Source of the DNA: Lunularia cruciata
Taxonomy: Eukaryota; Streptophyta; Marchantiopsida; Lunulariales; Lunulariaceae
Direction of reading: 5' to 3'
Length of the DNA: 64,000 nt
Assembly (NCBI GenBank): GCA_948567375.1
Contig: OX419762.1
Coordinates: 26,738,608-26,802,607 of the forward strand
In this document: piece by piece, positions 11,201 through 20,869 of the stretch
Layout: each line of letters begins with the position of its first letter
How positions within the stretch are numbered: position 1 is the stretch's first letter
Translations under genes and position numbers: made by a program
The notes under the pieces: model-generated
Databases searched by the model: none
The model's input: the letters and a program-made list of their open reading frames with translations, nothing else
Told to the model about the DNA's origin: nothing

Positions 11201-12654
11201 TCAACATGTAAGTTTCGTTTCAAGATGAACCGAAATTTCTATGGCTATAATTAGATCGGGACAAGAAATATTGGAGAGAAACGAAAGAATGGAACCTCTA
11301 GTCAAGATTTTCTTCCTGCAGACGCCTCCCTCTCCAGCACTTTGCATGACCATCTGTGAGATTTCGAGCATCGTGAGATTTCTTCATTCCGAGTAGCTAT
11401 CTTTGTTTCAGAACACGGCTGGGCACTGTATTCTAAAACAAGGACCGCCGTCCAGTAGGAATGGAGCAGACTTATTGTCTGTTCTATCACTCTTTGAAAG
11501 TGTCACAGGACGGAGAATTCAAAAACATTGGCTGCCAACTAACAGTGGATTATCCAATGATAGCAGGTGTATGCGCTGCCAAAAAGACAATACACGATAC
11601 CGAAGCCCTTCTCGTTCTCACACAAACCAATCAAGTCGTATTCGTCGGTCCCTCAGCCGGAGAAACGAATTGGTTGTACAGTGCGCTTCTCATTTCACAA
11701 CAAGGTCAAGGAACGGAAGTACGTAAATAAGATCCAAAATTGCAAAACCCTTCACCCTTTCCATTGACTCGTTCATATCAATTACAATTGTTACGTTCAC
11801 CAATCCAGCTGAATACAATAGATGCAGCATGAGGACCTAGATCTATAAATGACGTAGTTCAAAGTAATAATTCAACCAAGGTTTTTATGCTGCCTTTCAC
11901 AGAGTTTCTTGGGAACTCTTGGACCATAAAGGGTGGACGGTTGAGCTTGCTCCACAAACTCCATAACTTGTCTACAAACTGCTCAAACATCGAGCAGATT
12001 GTTTATTGACTGCAACTGCTGAAACATTCAGCAGATTGTCCACCCAACCACTCTCTACTAAGCTGATAAAGTGCCAGTGTAAAACATAGACCTGGAACTC
12101 TAGTTCAGTTCCACATCACGCTCTAGAACATAACCTTGCCCGCAGAACCACAGATCTCTCAAACCTTGACACAACTAGCAACAGAGAATCAATTTATCAT
12201 ACAAGCCACCAAAGAATCACAATGAGCAGACAAGTCAAGAAGATTCCCGTCCATTTTAGTACAGCTCCTATCTATATGGATAGCAGGATGATGTTACTCT
12301 ACAGCTCTAATCTGTGACTGCAAACCTCAACTCAATTAATGCTGTAACAAACAAATTTGACAAGGGACTACAAATCAACAATTCGTGAGGTGCAATTTCA
12401 GCGTCGGAGCCTATAAGATTTAATATCGGTTTGGTATAAATTCCTCTTTCAAAGATTGAAATTTGTTAAACGTCTGACAACTGACCCAATCGTGTCCAAT
12501 TAATATCTTCCACAGTGACTTCGTGGACTTCTACGAATCATCCCATCCGACACCAAAGAATCCTAAGTGGAAAGATGAGACCAAGTGGCAAGCTGCCGAC
12601 GACGACCCGAGGTTCGCGTTGTCCGAGAAGGATTTCAATTTTGTTACGTCTTAG
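2175..12654 (+). CDS. Many-exon protein with F-x-P-x-[IV]-[ND] repeats, putative ciliary/microtubule-associated
   Basis: A chain of at least 16 plus-strand exons, nearly all joined in phase 0. The protein is basic and acidic, rich in E/K/R, with no membrane segment seen. Its signature is a recurrent motif: CSFKPRV, CSFWPQINSNSE, LTFRPEINPKS, CTFTPAINSNT, MAFKPSIDSNSD, FPHQPTIDQTS, HPFRPQ, CTFKPQVNKAP. Each copy is usually preceded by a charged R/E/K helix and often followed by a serine two or three residues on. A huge glutamate-rich exon sits in the middle. Near the C-terminus is TIPKPFSF, a motif type seen in FAM161 and TPX2 microtubule-binding proteins. Repeats of this kind occur in proteins of flagellated protists, algae and seedless plants, so a ciliary or basal-body role in motile sperm is my inference, not something shown here. 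One in-frame TAA interrupts the central exon. Exons between about 4.6-5.7 and 7.85-8.85 kb are not fully resolved. Confidence 0.65.
2380..2484 (+). CDS. Repeat-gene exon with GC donor (first F-x-P half-motif)
   Basis: 35 codons from ...TTCAG to AAG, reading ARLRNLSRPRTDLYQKF through a charged helix to HMSECSFK. The donor is GCAAGT, the standard form of a rare GC-AG intron. The split motif is completed as CSFK-PRV by the next exon, which supports the unusual donor. Confidence 0.7.
2796..2846 (+). CDS. Repeat-gene exon completing CSFK-PRV
   Basis: 17 codons after ...CCCTACAG reading PRVGRRPDPQSQYSTSL, ending at GTAAAT in phase 0. It supplies the proline of the first F-x-P motif. Confidence 0.65.
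3351..3476 (+). CDS. Repeat-gene exon with CSFWPQINSNSE
   Basis: 42 codons after ...GTGCCAG: ARKLLEKEELDQ, the motif CSFWPQINSNSE, then KPIEERAREYQ, ending at a GTTTGC donor. A branch-like CTAAC lies about 25 bases before the acceptor. Phase 0 at both ends. Confidence 0.75.
3616..3723 (+). CDS. Repeat-gene exon with LTFRPEINPKS
   Basis: 36 codons after ...CATGCAG: a basic/acidic helix (RRREAKIEMARAIEDEEK), the motif LTFRPEINPKS and RIFKQ, ending at GTGAGA. Phase 0 at both ends. Confidence 0.75.
3910..3987 (+). CDS. Repeat-gene exon, linker
   Basis: 26 codons after ...GGTCGCAG reading TGLETINIADRLTAVG and on to HAA, ending at a GTAAGA donor. No F-x-P motif; phase 0 at both ends. Confidence 0.6.
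4145..4297 (+). CDS. Repeat-gene exon with CTFTPAINSNT
   Basis: After ...GACTGTAG the frame reads GRPLPKDE, the motif CTFTPAINSNT, then IIIRASKLLEG and a polar helix ending RAEMKK. The end is uncertain: AAG/GTCGAC at 4297 or AAA/GTATTC at about 4333; neither donor is strong. The start is phase 0, matching the previous exon. Confidence 0.7.
4540..4622 (+). CDS. Probable repeat-gene exon (no F-x-P motif)
   Basis: Frame EVMSSLFGRNKGFEDKLARA then VFSRQEEK after ...CTATAGAG, ending AA/GTGAAA in phase 2. Its charged helix resembles those before other motifs. An earlier acceptor at 4491 keeps the same frame open. The partner exon that would restore phase was not found. Confidence 0.4.
4777..4810. 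repeat. 13-bp perfect inverted repeat, 8-base loop
   Basis: Arms 4777-4789 (GCTTGTTGCTTAC) and 4798-4810 are exact reverse complements with an 8-base loop. It lies in the unresolved part of the repeat gene, probably intronic. Confidence 0.85.
5284..5391 (+). CDS. Candidate repeat-gene exon
   Basis: After ...GGATTTAG, 36 codons read QNKATHPVSDLEDSNSREV then a basic stretch to LQCGP, ending at GTGAGC. Phase 0 at both ends fits the next exon, but no diagnostic motif is present. Confidence 0.4.
5741..7372 (+). CDS. Large central Glu/Ser-rich exon of the repeat gene, with one in-frame stop
   Basis: After ...CCACCCTTAG a single frame runs 544 codons to CTA/GTATAT, phase 0 at both ends. It is broken only by TAA at 5993-5995. 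Two repeat families are visible. First, units of about 20-25 residues with a tryptophan core (ETEKWERKMNLG, KTEMWEVKEELR, QTERWEREEDLS, ETDAWERKHNLT), about residues 160-270. Second, units of the form RRPS-x-x-x-P (ERRPSASKP, ERRPSTLGP, GRPSTPRP) and TSKTVS pairs farther on. The protein segment is highly acidic and probably disordered or coiled. The stop could be a real mutation, an unseen small intron, or an assembly error. The minus strand is a serine-rich shadow. Confidence 0.6.
7659..7841 (+). CDS. Repeat-gene exon with MAFKPSIDSNSD
   Basis: 61 codons after ...GTTTGCAG: KAREQELQDE, the motif MAFKPSIDSNSD, then a polar segment and a basic helix (RRKIS) ending at a consensus GTAAGT donor. 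Phase 0 at both ends. This is one of the clearest exons of the gene. Confidence 0.8.
7921..8706 (+). other. Unresolved part of the repeat gene
   Basis: Possible exon starts here (IHREKGTSSRRSSTRT after ...ATGCAG at 7920; SGLPSRKSPIDDIPQIAEHR near 8180) have no convincing donors. The stretch also carries a strong hairpin at 8276-8313. At least one exon is likely missing from my model here. Confidence 0.35.
8276..8313. repeat. 17-bp inverted repeat with one mismatch, 4-base loop
   Basis: Arms 8276-8292 and 8297-8313 pair at 16 of 17 positions; the inner ten pairs (GATCAGCTCA / TGAGCTGATC) are exact. The only mismatch is C8282 against A8307. This would form a very stable hairpin in the pre-mRNA. 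Confidence 0.85.
8707..8762 (+). CDS. Possible repeat-gene exon (MEDIF motif)
   Basis: Between ...GCGCAG and a strong GTGAGT donor the frame reads PARNMEDIFRRKNTKSLYG. It shares 14 identical bases (ATGGAAGATATCTT) with the MEDIL exon at 10728, suggesting an internal duplication. Its end phase does not fit the next exon, so its use is uncertain. Confidence 0.35.
8866..8958 (+). CDS. Repeat-gene exon with FPHQPTIDQTS
   Basis: 31 codons after ...TTCAAGCAG: DAYYAQ, the motif FPHQPTIDQTS, then LLGRRSSSHDLYK, ending at GTAATT in phase 0. It joins in phase to the next exon. Confidence 0.65.
9256..9339 (+). CDS. Repeat-gene exon with HPFRPQ
   Basis: 28 codons after ...CTCTGCAG: NEKGTKMRERIRSVIEDNF, EKE, then HPFRPQ cut by the intron (GTGACA). 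The next exon begins PPQLEG, so the motif is split like the first one. Phase 0. Confidence 0.7.
9872..9961 (+). CDS. Repeat-gene exon, linker after HPFRPQ
   Basis: 30 codons after a T-rich tract and ...CTTCTAG: PPQLEGELMNFDLQMHSRPR then SVEKLRKDMK, ending at GTAAAC. Phase 0 at both ends. Confidence 0.7.
10728..10805 (+). CDS. Repeat-gene exon with MEDILYRRR
   Basis: 26 codons after ...CATCCTCAG: LIANSPRRPSADR then MEDILYRRRQFRL, ending at GTAAAA. RRPS recalls the repeats of the central exon. Phase 0. Confidence 0.65.
10995..11207 (+). CDS. Repeat-gene exon with CTFKPQVNKAP and coiled coil
   Basis: 71 codons after ...GAGCTGCAG: a helix (EKARVLENMKVLRELQEFKE), the motif CTFKPQVNKAP, a short linker, then a second charged helix ending WERKIFYQH at a consensus GTAAGT donor. 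An alternative acceptor at 10976 adds six residues in the same frame. Phase 0. Confidence 0.8.
11567..11718 (+). CDS. Repeat-gene exon with TIPKPFSF (FAM161/TPX2-like motif)
   Basis: After ...GATAGCAG the frame reads VYALPKRQYTIPKPFSF then SHKPIKSYSSVPQPEKR and ends AA/GTACGT in phase 2. The T-[IV]-P-x-PF-x-[FL] core is the hallmark short motif of FAM161 and TPX2 C-terminal proteins, which contact microtubules. Two other frames are also open here; this one is chosen because phase and splice sites agree on both sides. Confidence 0.6.
11979..12034 (+). repeat. Two tandem mini-hairpins with a compensatory base pair
   Basis: Copy 1 (11979-11997) has stem CTGCTC/GAGCAG, copy 2 (12016-12034) has CTGCTG/CAGCAG, with 7-base loops differing by one base. 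They repeat every 37 bases in the last intron of the repeat gene. The closing pair is C-G in one copy and G-C in the other. Confidence 0.7.
12516..12654 (+). CDS. Last coding exon of the repeat gene
   Basis: After ...CTTCCACAG one base completes the split codon, then 45 codons read DFVDFYESSHPTPKNPKW, DETKWQAADDDPRFALSEKD, FNFVTS and a TAG stop. The acidic, proline-containing tail has no known domain. A-rich and T-rich 3' sequence follows. Confidence 0.7.
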
Positions 12655-15360
12655 TTTTAATTAGGGTAATGAACAGGATTAGGGGAACTTATCAGCTTAC
12701 GAAGTCTGCACGGTGATTAGCTTGGTTAATCACGTTGGACAATCGGACCTGTTTTGGTTCATGGTATTGTGTAGTCGCTTCGGTTCATGGTATGTACATT
12801 ATAATTTGAAACTATTTCTCCGAGTAATTTAGCAGCGAAGGATAACGTGTTCTCCAGTTTCTTAAAATGTTCCCTATGCTGAATTGTAAGAATTCATACC
12901 ATACAAATCTGACAGTGTGAGTTTACTTGTTGCATGGGATTGAAGACAGGATAAAACTCAATCTTGTCATGGAACTCTTTGCAAACTAAGCTTAGAGTCA
13001 AGAAAAACTAAGCTCGGAAGCGCATGATTATAATTGGATTCCCAAGCAAATGAATGGGGAATAGATTACATTTTAAACTTGTTGCATGGATGAAGAAAGA
13101 TGTTACACCTATGGATATGGATATGGTATAGCAACTTTTGTTTCATGAAGCATATGATGATCAAGTTTTGTAAGAGAGATGACAAAGAGGTACTGCTAGT
13201 TAGAATACCGACGGGAAGTACTATTAGTTTGAGACTTCATAGGAGAGGATTATTGTTAGTCCAGGGTCCACTTCCAGTTAGGGGCAATGATGAGTAACTA
13301 AAACAATCTTATTGGTTTATACATTATATTAAAAGAAAAATAATTTTGTAAATCTCATTGGAATATATTAAATCACAATAACGAAAAAACTCCTTCATCA
13401 AGTATTTCAAGTTTATTTTTCTACGTCATTTGTTCCTAGCTACGGATGATGACAGTTGGAGTATATTTTGCCTTCTTTTGTTAAGAACCTCCGGATTAGA
13501 CTTAGAATCCGGATTACCAAAATGGAAATCCGTATTATACTTCCTACATAGTTATAGTAAGAGTTTGTAGCACCTTTATATTACATCTATTGTCTTTTTA
13601 GATTTGAAGCAAAGAGCATTGTTTGAAGTGGAAATTGGTACAGATTGATATTTCAAAGAGATTGTAGATAAAAATCTGTTCTTTATCTTCTGTCTAAATC
13701 TATAATTTATGTATTCATGTACTATTTCTTATTATATTTAAATTATACTAAAAAACTAAGATTATCAATAAATTATTTATTAATATTTGAGAAAATAATA
13801 TATTTGAAGTGATAAGGTATATTTCTTGTTTGAGATTTAGATCATTTGTCTTTCAATAAACTAAAATTCAACTTTAGTTCAACTAGATCCTTCTCATCCA
13901 TAATTAGAAGGGAAAGAAATCTACAAGAAACAAAGTACAAAGACCTACAAAGATGTCCTGAGGACCAAGCAAAGAGTACAAAGAACTACAAAGAGGTCAT
14001 GAAGAGGTCGTGACGCCTAAGTAAGGGTGTATCATAAACGCTATGTGAACCTTTAGATTCATAGTTCATAGGTTTTTGAAGATGCTACTAATAACTAAGA
14101 AAGGATGGATCCAAGAGTTTTAACAAAATTTGTATCTAGGTTTAAAACATATCTAAATCATTATGGACTATTCATTCGATTCCAGAATAAATAAATAAAA
14201 ATATATAAAAGGAGATATGATTAACAGTGGTAAAAAGAAACCCATGATGTTCATTTTAACAGCCTATTGATCATGACAAGAATAAATATACATCGCATGT
14301 TATAGCTTCACATGAAATAAAAAAACAAAAAACTTTGACTAGTATCTAAACTTTTGATATATACTATACAACATAAGCCAAGGTTTTAATTACTATACTA
14401 CTCCTAATATATCAATATCTACCCAACTTCTATAGTATGTACAAATATTTTGGTATTTAGATTACATATGTAATATGAATCTAAAATCTCTTCAATTGTA
14501 TGGGTTCTAAACTATAGTTCTTATATGGTCTTGTGTATTTTCAAATGAAAAATTTTATAATAACAAGTTCCTTCTAGGCTAACCTTTACAACCTACATAT
14601 ATATTTTGAAATTAAGACTAAAACTATCCAATAAAGAACATTATGTTGTCACAACTTTTGATAAGGATTGACTTATAGTATCTACAGATATTTTGATATT
14701 AAGATTCTAATATTTATATAAGTTGTTATCTATGAAATCCATGTTATTTTGAGTTCAAATTAAAGCATAAATATATATTGACATCCAAATAATGAACAAA
14801 AAATTTCAAGTAACAAGTTATCTAAGAAATCAATTATAGATATTCCCAAATGACACGTAGTAAGAATTGTATCTATAATATCTAAATTATTTTGAGATAA
14901 TAATAAATTTAAATATGAGTTTCTATCCAAGTAATGAATTATCTTTTTCAAGTGATAAGTTTTATAGAATATAGTTTGGCATCCAACAAATCTAACAATT
15001 ATATTTGTTCTCAAGTGATAAATTCTAAGAATTTCATTCATATGAAAAATAAATTATCTATTTTTTAAATAAACCACAAATACAATAGCCAAAACCTAGA
15101 CAAGAAACCATTCCAATTGAAGTGCAAGCAATTTCTTAAACAATGCAAATTTCAACAATATCTTTTATCACATATCCAATCATGATTGCATTTGAGGTTA
15201 TGTCTTGTCTCAATTTAAACTTAATTTTGTCAAGGCCTTTTATCTTTTTTTGCAACATTTTGCATATATATTTTCAAAGATCTTCCTGTTAATTAATTTT
15301 ACTTTGTTTGTAAAAATATAGTAGAATAATTTCTTGTTTAGGAAGGAAAACTTCTTAGTT
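12655..15360. other. AT-rich stretch without recognisable genes
   Basis: 3' flank of the repeat gene followed by AT-rich DNA. It contains a short direct-repeat patch of TACAAAG units (about 13930-14020) and diverged AT-rich tandem units from about 14640. I see no coding region, RNA gene or terminal repeat. Confidence 0.6.
14640..15060. repeat. Diverged AT-rich tandem repeat, unit roughly 60-70 bp
   Basis: The phrases TCCAAATAATGAA / TCCAAGTAATGAA and CAAGTAACAAGTT / CAAGTGATAAGTT / CAAGTGATAAATT recur at roughly regular spacing. A 93-codon frame on the minus strand exists only because of this repetition and is not a gene. Confidence 0.5.
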
Positions 15361-18300
15361 GGAGTTTCCTTAGGAGTTGTGTCTATTCATGCAAAGGTAC
15401 AAGTGAACAAGTATGAATGCCAAAGGAGACAAGTCCAAAGGATGGTTGGAGGCAAAGAATAAACATACAAAGGACCTTCAAACTTGGAGACCTTTGGGCC
15501 CAAAGATTGTACACCAATTTGAATGCATCGCCACTTAGAAAAAAATGGCTACCAAAGACAATTTGCATTCAAGGAGGGGCTTGCTTGTGCACAAAATGAC
15601 AACTCACTCACTATTTAGACATTGAAGGCTAATGACTGAAAAATCTGGCTATAAAACCAAGTGCATACTAATTAATTTCACTTTTAGTTGATTGATTTTA
15701 GTCTCAAGTCCGAGCAAGCTTAGAGATTTCAAGTCTTAGCAAGCCTTCATAATTCTTTACCACCTATATAGTTGTTCAATATTTGCTTTGTGCTCAAACC
15801 ACCTTCAATAGGAAACATGGTCTTCACATCAAAGCAATAAAAGAAAGTCCCCAATGTCATTTTTCAAGCCTCACTCAACAAGTGGATGGTGTATTGCAAA
15901 AGTGAAGTGATTTAGAGCAAATGTCTTGCTTCTTGCTCTAAAATTGGGAATTTAGCAATGTCTTTATCATCCATGAGATCAAGCATCAAGAGAATAAGGA
16001 CCCAAGATAACTCCAAGAAAACCAATTTGCATGGACGGAAGAGAATTGAAGGAATGCTCTTGGCCTTGACAATTTGTAGCTTATTTCAATGACCATTGAC
16101 ATCCAATACAAAAGGCCGGATGATGCATTAAAGAAGGCACTCCTCACTTCCTTCAAGGATCCAAGAACTAATAATGGATAAGGAGTGTGAAGTTACAAGG
16201 ACCCCACCCAAAGTCCAATACTAGATACAATTATAAGCTATTCAAGCCAAAAAGAACCACTTACTTGAACAACAATTAAGCAATCTTCTTTATATATATG
16301 TACCAAGAAGAATTGGTGAATTGGGCATATGTGTTCTATATGTAGACCAATTTCTTGCTCAAAGAATTAGAAGAAAATCATGGAGCAACCTACCTTACAT
16401 CTTTTGCCATCCACTTCTATATGCGGTTGAACCTCTTAATCAAGGTAGAGAGGAAGAAATACCACAACCATTTGCATCCAATGTGGTATTTCACTTCATA
16501 GCCCAAAGGTGATACCCTCATACAAAAATATCAACTTGTGGATTTACACAAAGTTGGAAAGACCGTAGTTAAGCAAAAGAAGTCTGTACTTACAAGACCA
16601 TAGGGAACAACAAAGAAACCCAAAAAGAACCCATAAGTAATTGATGTATCTTTGAAGGAAGAACCAAAGACGTAGAGGAAGGAGAAAAAGAAGAAGAATC
16701 CTTCAAATTGCAAGGATTGGTATTGGGATTGGAGAGAAGGGAGCAATACAAAGATCCCCAATTGACTCCAAACACAAAGTAGACAAAGACCAAGAAGAAG
16801 CATCATATTGACCTAGAGCTCCTTGTACCTCCAATCAAGAAGCAAAGAGCACAATAAGGGAATAGGTGGAGACCAAAGGAGAAAGACCTTCAAAGTACAG
16901 GGGAGCACAAAGCCAAAGGGCACCATCAAGAAGCAAAAGAACAAGTAGAACTAGAGGAAGATTGCAAAGACTCTCCAAGTGCAGCATTGGCCAAAGAAGG
17001 AGGAGAAGTGGCCTAAGAAAATAGAATGCCGGTCATCAAAGGAGGCAAATTTCATGATCCACTTATTGGGAGTGGTTGTGGATGGAGCTTCTTTTGACAC
17101 AATACCAAGAAATCTACCTTGATGTGGTGGATTTCAACACCCTAATCCAAAGGCTTCACAAGGTAATTTACACTTAAAAGGTGAAGGAAGATTGATGGAA
17201 GGAGGAGTTAAAGAAGGCAAGGAATATTTTATATATATATATATCTCTCTCTATATATTTTTATTTATTTATTTAAGAGGAGGAAGCAAAGAAGATAAAC
17301 AACCTTATGCATGAAAACTACAAAGTCAAGTGCTAGAACACCTCCCTTGCAATTGATCACAATCAGTATGAAGAGTACATCTAAAAACAGCAAGGAGAAT
17401 TGAGAGCCCTTTGGCTCAAGAGGTATGTAGTAAGGTTACAATGGACAACTAAAAGCTAGAGATGAGGAGGTGGTGAGCATTGGTGAGGAATTGAGAAAGT
17501 GCAAGATTTGATTGGTAACTCTTGATGTGCAATTCACCACTTGGTGAATTTCACATCACTTTGCTCTTGTACTTACAAGAGCAAAGTGGTTATCTAACTT
17601 GAAGGTGTGTCTACTAAGCTCAAGAAGGAGAAGGAAGAGTAGAATAGAATGATTTCAATTCACAAAAGAAATTGTTGCATAAGTCCAAGTGGTAAGTAGC
17701 CATTTGAAAGAGAAGAAGGCAAAGACACTACACTAATTAGAGGAAGCACAAGATCAATTCATGCCATGCTAGAGAAAGCTGCACAAGGCAAAATTGAAAA
17801 GATGAAGTTGCACAAATTGAAGTTGCAAGTTCAGAAGCTAGAATGGAAGAAGTACAAAGATGATAAGATGGACCAACTTGCAATTAGACTTAGAGAGCAT
17901 ATAGAAGTTCATTGAGATAGTTGATACCTATTTATTAGAGATAGCAAGTTACAAGGAGAGAACCAATGTCCTCATTAGGAATTTTAAAGGCAACGGTAGT
18001 TCTTTGCAATAGTGCTTTAGGCTAAAGGCACTTCACTACAAGAAATTCTTTGTAGTTGTAGGATCATTGAGTAGAAGCAATCCAAAGGCCTTGTAGTTGG
18101 ACATCTTTGTAGTGAAGATCTTTGTGCATGTAATCTTTGGAGTTGTAGGTCCAAAAGGTTAGAATTTCAAATTGTGATACCTTCCTTGATGCATGTAAGG
18201 CACCTAATTAACCTACATGTGATTAGGATAAGATAGGATCAATATCATAATATACATTCTAGATATAGTCAAGAGATCTTGAGAGTACTTCCATCATAGA

Positions 18301-18800
18301 TCTCTTTGGAGTTGAGTAGGAGTAAGTATTTGAGGCTTAAGCCCAATGTAAATCAAGTTCATTCTTTTCTAATCAAATTATAGTAAAAGGGCTCTAAGTT
18401 CTTTGTTGTTGTTTGCTTACATCATGAGTGTTAATGGATGTCTTGTTGAGTAGTGGTGAGGAAGTTTCTAGAAGGAATACAAGTGTTGAGTCTAAGCGGA
18501 GACATTTGTACTTGATCATAATGTGTGATTTTTGAGTGTTTTGAAGGAGCAAAGCAATACCTTGATGGATCAAGATTGAGTTTTAATGTTGAAAGTACCA
18601 TGCAAACAAAAACAAAGACATTCATCCAATGCAAAGACACCTTTAGAGTTGTGCTTTTTAGGCAAGGGTAGCATGCAACCTTCAAAGTCAAAGTCTTCAA
18701 GGTGAAGTTGCCTTTAAGGTTGAGTGACTCATCATCTTCATGAGTTAGTTGGACTTAATGTGGAGTGAAATTGATCTTTTAAATTTCTATTTACTATAGT
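15361..18800 (+). mobile_element. Decayed non-coding repeat, possibly a gag/pol-less LTR element
   Basis: Purine-rich plus-strand DNA with many GAAG/AAAG runs and no long open frame. The only coding-like part is 17700-17915 (72 codons), whose translation has a lysine-rich heptad-like helix (KIEKMKLHKLKLQVQKLEWK). The ends were not located and no long terminal repeat pair was found by eye, so the element class is a guess. Confidence 0.3.
17700..17915 (+). pseudogene. Lysine-rich coiled-coil fragment inside repeat DNA
   Basis: 72-codon frame opened by a stop and closed by TGA, with KIEKMKLHKLKLQVQKLEWK near its middle. It has no start context or known domain. It may be a remnant of a transposon gag-like protein. 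Confidence 0.25.
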
Positions 18801-19028
18801 GCACTAGAGGATATGACACTACACTCCTTTTGGAGTAGTTCTTATCCAAGAGGTTAATTATGTCATAATGAACAAACAGCAAGATAATGACACTTCTCTT
18901 TAGTTCTAGTCAATTCCTTGATTTGTCACTTACCAATATATCATTCGTTGGTCAAAACTAGTCAGAATATTTTATTTATATTTCAATTTTGTATCAAGTC
19001 ATCTAGGTTTGATGTATATTTTGATATA

Positions 19029-19030
<2 letters not shown>

Positions 19031-19090
<60 letters not shown>
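19031..19090. repeat. (AT)30 microsatellite
   Basis: Uninterrupted AT dinucleotides, 60 bases. The length is prone to slippage and assembly error. Confidence 0.97.
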
Positions 19091-19092
<2 letters not shown>

Positions 19093-20592
19093 ACAATTTT
19101 TAAAAGAAAGAATGGAGTAACTCTATATCATTAACTTATCATAAAGAAATCAAAAAATATATATAGATATATTATTTTTTATATCTATAAAAAAAATGAT
19201 TTAAAGGATTGAGTTTTGATAATGCAGCTTATTAAGAGATAAAAAAATTCACATACATTGATTGATGGCTCAAACATCTATAAATGTATTGAAAATTTGA
19301 GATAAAAGTATATGGACTTACATGCATAAACTCAATATATGAGAAGGTGAGAAGTTTGATATGGATCTATATTTATACAACCAATAAATATATACGTCGT
19401 TTGACTAGATATGGCTTCTTTTTTTTAACTTTGTTCAAGTTTCTTTCTCTCATATCTTATATCTGTTTTTTCAAGAACTAAGGAGTTTCTTTCCTCTTTT
19501 AAGCTCTTAATTAAGAATAAAATATTATCTTTCTCTTAATGTGCTATTATGGATGAAAATATATGGTTCTAAGACCTCCTTTCACTCAAGATTTTGTCAT
19601 TGAAAGATAGTAATTTCACTCAAATCTTAAGCTTTGTAGGAGAAAATATTTTCAACAAATGATAAAGAGCTTTAGTTGCGTTCTCAAATAATTAATTAAA
19701 AGGTTACACAAAAGGATGGTTGAAGCAAATATTGCTATTATTATTGTTTTGTTATAAAGTGACTATAAATCTAATCCTCATATTTTTCTTCTTATGACTA
19801 GTATTCTAAAGATTAACTCCATTGCCAACTGGTAGTGTCTTTACTTGATTACTTGATACTTCAAAATATGTTTTGAACAATTCTGATTGAAATGATAACC
19901 TTAAGTCTTGAAGGAACTTTGCACAACCTCACATTCCATTCCTTGTTTCTTTCCATCACTCCTTAGAGTCATTATCTTTCTATAGATAAATAAAAATCTC
20001 TCAAACACTCAAATTTTGACCTTTATCACTTTCAAAACTTAGAATTCTCTTTGCTTTTAACTTTGGATTCTCAAATTTTGAACATAAATTCTTGACCTTC
20101 TAGATTACATGCTCACATAATCATAATATACTAAGAATGATTATTATAGATTTCCTTTATGTATAAATGATCACAATACTTAAGTTGTAACTTATTTCTT
20201 ACTCTCTTGTAACAAATGAAATCAAACAGCATTATCCAAACTCCTTCCTTGAAGTGTTGTCCTCTTTTCCTTCTCAATTACATATCAACTCTTCTTTTGT
20301 TGAGCTTGAGCTTTTTGAATTCAGACCAAGGCTATTGCTCTAGCTTCTTCGGACTTCATGAGTTCTTGATGCTGTGATTTCTTGACTTCTTTTGCTTGCT
20401 TTCCCTTCAACCCAACCTAGAGGCTTTGGAAACTTTTAAGATCGTTTGCACTCTACTCCATAAGTCATCCTAAAAATAGAGTATCATTTTAAGCATTCAT
20501 GGTGCTACAATATTGTATATTTTTCAATCGTGCTTTATACCTTCCATATTATCTCCTTGTCTACTATCATACATCAAGTGTACGTTTTTTCT

Positions 20593-20659
20593 CTTTTTAA
20601 GCACATTTAGAATTTGATTTTGGATCATATGTGTGCCAATTCTAAATGTGCTTAAAAAG
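20593..20659. repeat. 22-bp perfect inverted repeat
   Basis: Arms 20593-20614 and 20638-20659 (both contain AAGCACATTTAGAATT or its complement) are exact, with a 23-base loop. Two more diverged copies of the arm follow at about 20795-20840. This looks like a small foldback transposon end or a hairpin-forming repeat. Confidence 0.85.
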
Positions 20660-20869
20660 AAAACACATTATTTATAAAAACACATTAACACATTTGTTGC
20701 GCCAATTTTAATATGTTGTAACATGTTAAAACATAGAATGTAAAAGTAAACATTAACACATTATATGTGCAAATTCTAAACATTGTCTTTTCAAGCACAT
20801 TTACAATTGGATCTTTTTAAGCGCATTTAGAATTGGATCATTTAATATTAAGTCTTAGAAAAAATGCTC

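Noticed and set aside
11461-11730. 89-codon frame MEQTYCLFYHSLKVSQ and an overlapping third frame
   Set aside because: Neither joins in phase to the exon at 11207 or the last exon at 12516, while the 11567 frame with TIPKPFSF does.
14760-15041. 93-codon minus-strand frame
   Set aside because: Lies in AT-rich tandem repeats with no domain; open only because the repeat lacks stops in that frame.
18918-19103. Frame ending in a Tyr-Ile repeat
   Set aside because: Produced by the (AT)30 microsatellite. The same applies to 31584-31847.
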